This document shows positions 56,311-64,000 of a DNA stretch of 64,000 bases, one piece after another (the stretch's first letter is position 1; each line of letters opens with the position of its first letter). A program made the position numbers and the translations under genes. The DNA comes from Amoebophrya sp. A120. Its lineage: Eukaryota; Sar; Dinophyceae; Syndiniales; Amoebophryaceae. The DNA lies in the NCBI GenBank assembly GCA_905178155.1, contig CAJINV010000001.1, positions 4,488,233 to 4,552,232 of the forward strand. Direction: 5' to 3'. Under the pieces are notes generated by a model that did no database searches, was not told the origin of the DNA, and saw only the letters and a list, made by a program, of their open reading frames with translations.

Positions 56311-57589
56311 TCACCCACCCCCGCCGGGCCGATCCGCAACATGATAGGAGTCGGTCGCCTTCAAGTATTTTCCAGGCGGCAAAAGCGGCGCACCGTGCAG
56401 CAACCGCATGGCCTCGATCTCCACCGGATCTAACGCCGATCGGTCCATGCGCGGGCTCAGACTCGCATTCTTCGGACTGCCGACACCCGCCGTAGGACTC
56501 TTTGGCTCTTCCAGGACAAAGTCGCGCCAGGTCTGCAGTCGGGGTGCGCTTCTTGTCCTCCGATTCGCGAACGGAAGTCGGGAGGTCGAGGAGGTCGCGG
56601 CGTTTGAAGTTGCCCCGGTCAGCAATCCGGTCGTGGACTTGCTCGTCGCTAAATTCGTTCCACCGGCGTGAAGATTTTCGACATTGAACAAATCCTCCGG
56701 ACTGGATCCCCCCCCTTCATCGAGCTGTATGTGAAGGTGCGCTTCGTCGCTCTCGGATGCAGTCGTCGACTTCGAGGAAGAGACTGAGTTTCGGAGTCGT
56801 TCGAACGCGTCCTGCGGCAGGCGGACAATCACGCGGCGCACGTGCTCGAGGCAGACGTGACCCTTGAACTCCGGATCGAACTCACGGCAGGCCCGCGCTA
56901 GGTGCTCCAGCGTCAGTGTCTGCCAGGGGATGATCCGCTTCTCCTGCAACGCGTACAGGAAATGCTCGAGTGGCAGCACTCCGTTTACTTTTCCTGTGAA
57001 ATTTTTCGACATTTCCTTCATCTTATTGGGCTGAGTTGACGTTTATGGCACTTTTCCAACGAACCTGCGAACTACTTCTCGATCAATTTTCCATCACCCC
57101 GAACTTAATGTACAAAATCACACGAGAAAAATAGCCAACCATTCGGATTTGTACCATCCCTCCGATCACAGTAAATTGCGAAGATGTCCCGCACACGTTG
57201 TTTCATTTTACTCGCCCGCCGCCGAATCGCGAGCAAAATTGCCATTGCGTGCTGCTGCGGCTCCGTGTAGCTTTCCGCAAACATCCAGTCGTTCCAACCG
57301 GGGTGAATTTTGTCTTCGCTCTCGACGATTTTGTGCCGTCGCTTGTAGTGCCGCTGGTCGATAGCATGCGGATTCCGTATGAACGCGGACGTCCTCGCGA
57401 GTTCCTTGTTGATGTATTTCGACCGGGCACTATGTGCATTCGTACTCCTCACACCAGAACCTGTTGGAGAATTCATCATTTCGGATCTCTGGGAGCCGAA
57501 GCCGATGCCCTTCTCGTCCACATACTGTACGCACAGAAAGTCAGTGCGCTGAAACACGTGCACGAGAATACTTGACGTTGTTTCATCAT
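56311..57589 (-). CDS. EF-hand-like protein with disordered C-terminus
   Basis: Exons 57524-57155 and 56993-56311 join in frame across a 161-bp GTACAA...ACAG intron. The splice builds IFAIYCDRRDG + KVNGVLPLEHFLYAL, which has the spacing of an EF-hand loop, although several usual acidic ligands are replaced. A second hand-like block (FDPEFKGHVCLEHVRRVI) follows. A possible first exon 57589-57572 encoding MMKQRQ joins through a 47-bp intron and would complete a 356-residue protein; the fallback start is ATG 57479. The C-terminal half is Ser/Thr-rich and probably disordered. Calcium binding is uncertain. It may be a flagellar or cytoskeletal regulator, but that is a guess. Confidence 0.6.
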
Positions 57590-57818
57590 CCGGAGGTCGT
57601 GTGATTGTCTGAATACCAATTGATCAGGACAGAAAGAAAAAGATTCTGCTCGATGGTTTCGTATTCAGCAACAAGACATTTCTTTCGCGCGTGTGGAATG
57701 CTGGTTCTCTCACTAAGCAAAAAGCAGAGAGACCAGCTTGGATTTGCGCACAGAGCTCTAAACTGATTTTCTAGTCATTAGTTTCCTCTACTGAAGTAAC
57801 TAAGTAGCCATCGGAAGA

Positions 57819-58673
57819 TCAATCAAGTGTAGTGATCATTTTCGACGATTGTAGTTGCGAATAAAACATAGAATTTTTGTCGGTAATATGCATGGTACTT
57901 GTGTGTGGCCGCTTGGGGTACCACGATTTGTTCGGCACTCCGTCAATGTGGTACTGGGACACAAGCCCCTCGGGTTTGTCGTAATACGTTGCTGGCGTCT
58001 TGCGGTAGGCTAGCGGCTGCGGTGCTCGCAGGATCGGCTCTTGTAGGTGTGGCCCGATCCCGCGACCGTATGTGTAGAAAAAGCCCGGTTTCTTCGGAGG
58101 CGCTTCCGAAAGCTCGTAGTCGAGCGGCTCCGCTTGCGGATTCGGGTACGGGTCTCGCCAGCCGAAAGGCGAGTAGGTCGGCGGGTGCGGCTCACAATTT
58201 GGGTCGATTACTCCAAACGTAGACTTTGGCTTCCTATCCAGGATCTGCGTCAAACGGCTCTTCCCGCGGGTGCTCGCGTTTCCGTATTCGTATCTGTAGA
58301 GATTGATGCTGAATCAGTCAGAACAGTTAACATAGCAACCTAGAACCACGAATACGCACTGAGGAGAAAAAAGTACCTGCACAAAAAGAAAACGCTGAAT
58401 GCAGAACCACCCACGTAGTACATACCTCAAGACCGTAGTCGGGGGACGCAGTGCCGCGCCAGTGTCCACACAGTGCTTCAAAAACGCAGTGCATTTTTTC
58501 ACCGGGTTATCTTCTTCAGAGGGTGCCCAGAGCGAGATCCCCTGCTCATAGTCGTACGCGTCCATGAGCCGGAACCCCTGCGCACGCTGCTTCTGCTGCC
58601 ACACATCCTGGCACTTCTCCTCCACGACCTTTTTCCTCCGCAGATCGGCCGAGCTCGCGCGACTTGCGAGCAT
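57819..58673 (-). CDS. Unrecognised 240-residue protein, proline- and tyrosine-rich
   Basis: Exons 58673-58426 and 58293-57819, with a 132-bp intron GTATGT...TACAG, give 241 codons. The N-terminus is helical and charged. The second half is rich in Pro, Tyr and Gly with motifs such as FFYTYGRGIGPH and GWRDPYPNPQ, and lacks membrane segments. The composition resembles small proteins bound along axonemal microtubules, but I recognise no family and make no functional claim. The intact frame across the splice and the strong codon pattern support a real gene. Confidence 0.65.
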
Positions 58674-59546
58674 CCTGAAGCGCCCGGGCCTTGATAGAAG
58701 GACTCAAGTAGCAGCACCTGCTTTTTTCGTGCGTTTTCTATTTTCCACCGGCGGCGCAGTCTACTCCACGCGGCCTGCCCAGGCGAGAAAACTACTCCTC
58801 CACTTTCTCACACTATCTTTAGCTTTTCTTCGAAGCCGCGGCACACGACGGAGAGAAAAAGTTGTTTTAGGTCATCTGCTCATTTTTCAGCTCCACGGCA
58901 GAAACTCGGCATAGCGTTGCTGATCGTCTTTGCTAGCAAGCGAGGGAAAAATCCATTTAATCTTCAGACTTTACATTTTTTTACATGAGGTGGGCAAAAC
59001 CTTTGTCACATTATACAGAAATAAACTTCCAAATCATAGAGAAACAAGTCTTGTGTGACAACGATGAAACCAAGTGAGCAATTCGAAAAGAGAAACGAAA
59101 AATATTTTGAATGGTCAGAACTACCGCCGTGTGCCTATTTTTGGTGAATTATAATGAATTGTTGAAGACCAAGAATGAACGTGGCCAAGTACGAAACGGT
59201 GGATATCGGAAAAGCCACAGCAGAAAGCCTGAAACAACTCGACAACGCACAATCGTAGTTCTTGAGATTCTTTTGCACTCTGTCTCTAGCACACTCGTCA
59301 CACGATCCAACATCTACGCTCTTCTCCGATGGGTTTATTTTCCTTCTACCGCCAACTAAGAACGTCCCTCTATTCGACATAGCGAATAAATGCAAAACAG
59401 TTACAGTCAGCGACATCAACGGTGAATGCCGACGTTGCCAACATTAGCAGAACATGATCAGGCGATACGAGTGTGTAATACCACCGACCGATGACTCTCG
59501 AGCGGAAGCAAGTGCAGCCGCAGCGTCGTCGAGTCAGCCACAGTGC
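58674..59546. other. Intergenic region, 0.87 kb
   Basis: AT-rich with no reading frame of interest. It holds the promoter of the 240-residue protein gene and the 3' end of the SEC14 gene, neither of which can be marked precisely. Confidence 0.5.
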
Positions 59547-62500
59547 TTAAAGGTCATCACAGGACCAGAACTCCTCCTCGTTTCGATTTCGTTTTGGCCC
59601 GAGCAGACTTTCGATCTCGAACAATTTCTTTTCCATGCCCTCGCGGGACTCCACCGTGGGCCAGGGCTTCGCCACCCCCTGCTGATCCGTGAGTTGGGCG
59701 CGCTTGCGCAAAATCTGCACCGCGCGCAGTCGCTTGTGCACCGACTCAATCTGGCGCATCTCCGACTCCACAATCTTCTCGTGCTCGTGCTTCGTATGGT
59801 AGTACTTCTTCGCGCGCACCACAGAGCAGTTCCAGGAGCAGTACCAGTGATCCTTGGACAAAACATCGAACCGCTCCTGATTGACCTTCAACTCCGCCAA
59901 AGCGGTCCGCAACTGCTCCTCGATCTGCAACCCCCGCGACACGTAGCGCTGCTGGCCGTCCAGCAGCTCTTGGAGGGTGAGCATCAGCTGCTTCTGCTCC
60001 TCCCCGGGGCCAAAGTAGGTGCCGCCCGGGCTGGTGGACAGCAGCGGTGGTGCCGTCGTGGTGCCGTCCTGTGGCTGCCCGCTCGCGGCGTAGCTGTTAT
60101 AGGACGAGCTGTGATTTCCTGATCTTCGCAGTAGTAGATCCTGGTCGTATATGTCGAGCTTTTGTAGCCGCTTTCGTAACCGGTCCGCCTCGTTTTTGCG
60201 CGCGTCCAACGCCTGCGACACTTGCTGGAACTCGTGCGTGAGCGCGGACACCTCGTCCTGCGCGTCTTTTCGCGCGAAGAACGCGTCGTAGTACTTCGCC
60301 GCGCGCTCCACCGCGTGCTCGGAGATCTCCTGCGCGAGCAGGGTCTGCGTGTGGCCCCACGCCCGCAGCGTCTCCATGTGCCGGGACTCCAGGTTCGCGA
60401 GCTCCATTAGCAGCACGTCAAACTCCTGTAGCAGGAGTTCGTGACCGGAAGCGGCTGGCGGCACCTGCTCCGGGGCTGGATTTTGTTCCCCCGATATTAT
60501 CGTAGACCCTCTTTCTATTCCTGGCTCGGACTCGCCTTCCGACCGCTGCTTGCTTCCGTGGCGCGACGGCCCGCTACTGGAGGTGCCAAGGGACTGCTTC
60601 GAAGTGGTGCCAACATCGCCTGCTCTACCGAGCAAAACCGGACCTCCGGTCGAAATTGTTGCACCGCTTGCAGCAGTACCCGTCTGAATCGTGCCTGGCA
60701 TCACATACTTGTTGTTCAGATCTGCCAGGTCGCTGGGCGGACAGTACAGCGGCGAGGTTGCTATCGGTGTGTTTCCGCTTTTCCTTCCGATGCGCATGTT
60801 GTTCGCGTTGCGCCAGTCATCCAAAATGTCGTCGCGCTCTGAGGAGGGCGTCAGACTACTCGTGTCAGACGATTCGCCTCTTGCGGAAGCCCACGCGCCG
60901 TCGCTCGCGCTCCCGTAGTCGCTGTGGTAGGCTGCGGAATCCGACGTGTAGCCCTGCTGCAACTGGCTCGTGCGGGGGGACAGCGCCGTGTCAATCTCCA
61001 TTTTATTCCGTTGCTGCAAGTGCGCCGGGACGGGCGAGGCGTAGCTGCTGCTACTCCGACTGGGGCCGCTACTCGACGACGCGTGTGGCTGCACCGGCGT
61101 GGAAGCGGAGCTGGAGGACGCAGCTGCAGCGGCGGCTTTGTTCGCCGCGACGTCCACATGCGAGTAGGTGAGGGACCGAAACCCATTCGGCGACTCGCCC
61201 GCGATGATGTCTTGCAACAAGTGATCCACGTCGTTTTCCTCCACGGAGCCGCTCTCGAACGAGGTCTGGACCGTGGGCCGACTGCTTCCGCTGGTGCTTT
61301 CGCGCGTTGGGTCGGGCGGAGGGGGCGGTGGTGGAGGGGGAACAGCAGGGGTCGAGCTACTAGACGCTTGTTGAAGAGGACCTCCGACGCTGCTCAAACC
61401 GGGCTGCTGCATCTGCTGCGCCGCGGGGTCTGCCGCTCGGTAGGCGTCCAGAAGATTCTTCGAGAGCATGTCGTTATTTTTCTGCCTACTGGTCTCTTCG
61501 CTTGACGAAGAACTGGAAGCTGTTGATGTGGATTTTGCATTCGTCGTGACAAGAGCAGTGCCCGATCCGCCCATCCGGTACGAGGGCAAGGGCACCGGTC
61601 CGACGCTACCTGGCTGCGAACTACCGATTGGCACGCTCGCGGCCCCACCACCTGAATAAGCCAACACTTCGTCTTCCAGAGTGGGCACCGGCAGCAGCGG
61701 TGGCGGCGTGTGCGGCGGATTCTGGCTGCCATTTATTGCGGACGATGGAGACTGCACAACTCGCTGCGTTGGAGCAAGTACTGCGCTAGTACTGTGCTGT
61801 TGCTGCTGCTGCACCTCTACTTCCGCCACCGTTCGGGAGGAGCTGAGTGCCGTCGCGCTGCCTGCGGCGGTGGAGCTGGCGCTGGCCGCGGTCAGTTTCG
61901 ATTCCAGACTCGTGCGGGACTCGGGCCTATCGATCTCGACAGCTTGTTGCTGCTGTTGGTCCTGCACAAACCTGGATAGGAAGGCCGCACTCTGCACTTC
62001 CGTCCAGTGGTGTTCTTGCAGGACATATCCTGAGTAAAAACGTCCCCACCCCATAGTTGTCATGCAGATCTGCAAGCACAAGAGCATTTGTAATGCGCAT
62101 CCCCATGAGAGGCATTTCCCATCGTGTTTTGGAAGTTGTAATGCTGTCAACAGGACAAGGAGATGGATTTGTTATGCGGCTTCCCTTGCTAAACTGCATT
62201 ACACTACAGCCTGCAACTTGTCATGCGTGGCTCCCAAAACTTTCAGGTTTGTGTTGCAAAATCCCCATTTTGACTCTGGGGTGGGGACGTTTTTACAAAT
62301 GATAGCACACGAACCAGTTCGGGGCGATTCCAAGGGCCGATGTCGGCCAAACCGCGGTCAACCCCGTCACCATGCTTCCCCCCAAGAAACTTCGGTATGT
62401 TCTCTTCGTCCACAATCTCACATAGCGCCGGGTAGAAATCTGGATGATTTTTGACAGAAAAATTTGCTTGATTCTCAGTTATATACCTGTCGTTCGCGTA

Positions 62501-63808
62501 AGGGTAAGTAGTACCGCAGTGCCAAATAAGACTCAGCGGCAGAACTTCCGTTGCTTAAAAATTCGCTGGCTGCAAAGGTAGTGCGAGCAACGGAATCTCG
62601 TTGTGCCAAGATCTACTTCAAGAAGAATCAATGCGCACGATCAACGAAGCTTCGTCTTCACTACTTACCGCTTCCGTAGATTGAAATCTTCTCCAGAGTT
62701 TTTTCATCCAGCAAGGGCTTCACAAAGCTCCAAGCTAGAGAAAACACCCGCGGCGCATTGACGATGAACATGCGGTGGAGGGTCTCGGGGTAGTGGTCCT
62801 GATTTATCGCGGACAGAAACTTGATCAGCTTCCGAATCATGGCGTGCGTGACCAGGCGGAAAGATAGTCCGGACAGATCGATGACGGCCACGGAGCTTTC
62901 GATCAGGCGTCCCGCCGCCAGGGAGCAGCACGGGAAGCGGATGCAGTCCCGGCGCTCGCACTCTGAAATGAAATACTCGATGATCTCCTCTTCCGTGGCA
63001 ACGGAAAACAACCCGCCCGCGTCGATTTTTCCCACGCAGTCGATGTACAGAGGCATACCTGTCTTGGTCGTACCGTGGTACCTGAAGAAGTTCGAGGAGG
63101 AGGTAGTGGCAGATCTATTGTGCTTTAAACTACGCCCCTTTATTTGCAATCGGCAACGGTCAGCGTCAGAGAGACCCACGCCAAGGGAACCAATTAAAAA
63201 CAAATCCTCTCCAGCACGTCGGTAATGGTTATTTTTGCTTTTCAAACAGAACAACACGACTTCATTCCGCCTTACCCCGTCGGGTAGTATTTGTTCAGCT
63301 GTGGGATACGGGCCTGGATGCTCGCACTAGCACCTGAAACGTGCAGCTGAAACACCGGAACTGCGCTCAGCGCCCCCATCTTCGCGCTTGGATTCGGAAA
63401 TAATGGCTTCGTGCGCCATTGAAAATGACGGTTCAACAGGTCAGTTACCTTCTCCAAGTTGAAGTCGCGCGCGCGACAAAACTTCAATAGCACCATCGTG
63501 TTTCCTGTGAGGTGGTTCGTTTTCGTATTTCGACCTTAAGAATGAGTGCAGCAGTTCTACCATGTGAACCAGCATGAATTTCATCATTGACGTAGGCCAC
63601 ATTGAACAATCTTTTTCTCTTGAGGAAACATAAAACTCCAGGCAAAACCAAACCGATTGATACCAAATGCTGCGTCGACCGTTGCCTGTACGGCAAAGCG
63701 CCGCCGCACCTCCTCGAGCACTTGTGACTGCGCTGGAGTGAGGTTTCCCGGAAACCCGACTGGTGGCTGCATTGGATACATCGACGCGCTCCCGTTCATG
63801 TTGCTCAT
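59547..63808 (-). CDS. SEC14/CRAL-TRIO lipid-transfer domain protein with long coiled-coil extension
   Basis: Exons 63808-63664, 63504-63276, 63081-62669, 62439-62305 and 62025-59547 (less five bases) give 1131 residues. Introns 1-4 are GT...CAG of 159, 194, 229 bp plus element B5. The CRAL-TRIO N-terminal helices carry VLLKFCRARDFNLEKV. The lipid-binding domain follows with YYPTGYHGTTKTGMPLYID at about residues 120-140 and the closing NIPKFLGG near 285. Members move phosphatidylinositol or other lipids between membranes. After the domain come about 500 residues of Ser/Pro/Gln-rich disorder, including a run of prolines, then coiled-coil segments of about 250 residues. That architecture is unusual for SEC14 proteins and suggests a tether or scaffold. 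Confidence 0.88.
62026..62304. mobile_element. Introner-like element B5 (family B, 279 bp)
   Basis: The ends are TATCCTGAGTAAAAACGTCC and GGGACGTTTTTACAAATGATA. The flanks GGACA and GCACA differ at one base. Excision of 284 bases joins NRPELVRV to LQEHHWTEVQ in frame. The interior closely matches B2, in the same orientation. Confidence 0.92.
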
Positions 63809-64000
63809 GGTCTGTCTTCATCGAGTAGATTAGTTACTCACAGCACCCACTAGGCCATTTGCAACATTTAGTACGATTGGACCTATACCAACTGGGGGGT
63901 GAGCACCAAGAGGTAGACACTCGCTGTCAATCCAATATGTAGTACGTGCAAGCTGTTCGTAAGCGCGGATGCCATCCTCTTCTAGGGGTCGGGGTGTGAA

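Noticed and set aside
2717-62304. CRISPR-like array from the repeated TTGTnATGC words
   Set aside because: The words are short, irregularly spaced, occur in both orientations, and lie within transposon-like elements in a eukaryotic genome.

Overview
This is nuclear DNA of a protist with a compact, gene-dense genome, most likely a dinoflagellate. A parasitic syndinian of the Amoebophrya type fits best. The reasons are: (i) fourteen of the fifteen genes I can support lie on the minus strand; (ii) there is an axonemal inner-arm dynein, so the cell makes a flagellum; (iii) a multipass membrane protein looks like an uncharacterised family I associate with dinoflagellates; and (iv) coding sequence is broken by short inverted-repeat elements that behave as introns with non-canonical ends. 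The genus is an inference from these traits, not something read from a marker gene.

Layout, left to right. 1-14608 (minus) is one giant gene that runs off the left edge, with at least 4241 codons in the window. 15201-16205 is an NAA60-like N-acetyltransferase. 16815-17511 is a small cysteine-rich membrane protein. 18454-19485 is the only plus-strand gene, a putative secreted or anchored protein with three exons. 20328-21405 is a small membrane protein. 22909-23488 is a cold-shock-domain protein. 24643-42156 is a dynein heavy chain with about 24 exons. 42861-45150 is a 2OG-Fe(II) oxygenase with a signal peptide. 45643-47539 and 48612-50232 are two tandem paralogues with a nucleotidyltransferase-like signature. 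50749-51937 is a TENA/THI-4-like protein. 52323-55739 is a seven-segment membrane protein. 56311-57589 is an EF-hand-like protein. 57819-58673 is an unrecognised 240-residue protein. 59547-63808 is a SEC14/CRAL-TRIO protein with a long coiled-coil extension.

The main result is a set of 19 inverted-repeat insertions, all inside coding sequence. Eighteen share one design: the element starts TAT and ends ATA, most have an A-rich tract about 10 bases in from each end, and they are flanked by a 5-bp target-site duplication that is exact in 13 cases and diverged in 5. Removing the element plus one copy of the duplication restores the reading frame in all 18, whether or not the removed length is a multiple of three. 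They fall into families by terminal sequence. Families A, B and C occur in both orientations yet still act as introns. All share the internal word TTGTnATGC or its complement. They match what is called introner elements. Ordinary GT-AG introns of 47 to 325 bases sit in the same genes.

Exon structures were worked out by hand from frame continuity and protein similarity. No transcript data or database search was available. I saw no tRNA, rRNA, CRISPR array, transposase gene or virus-like gene.
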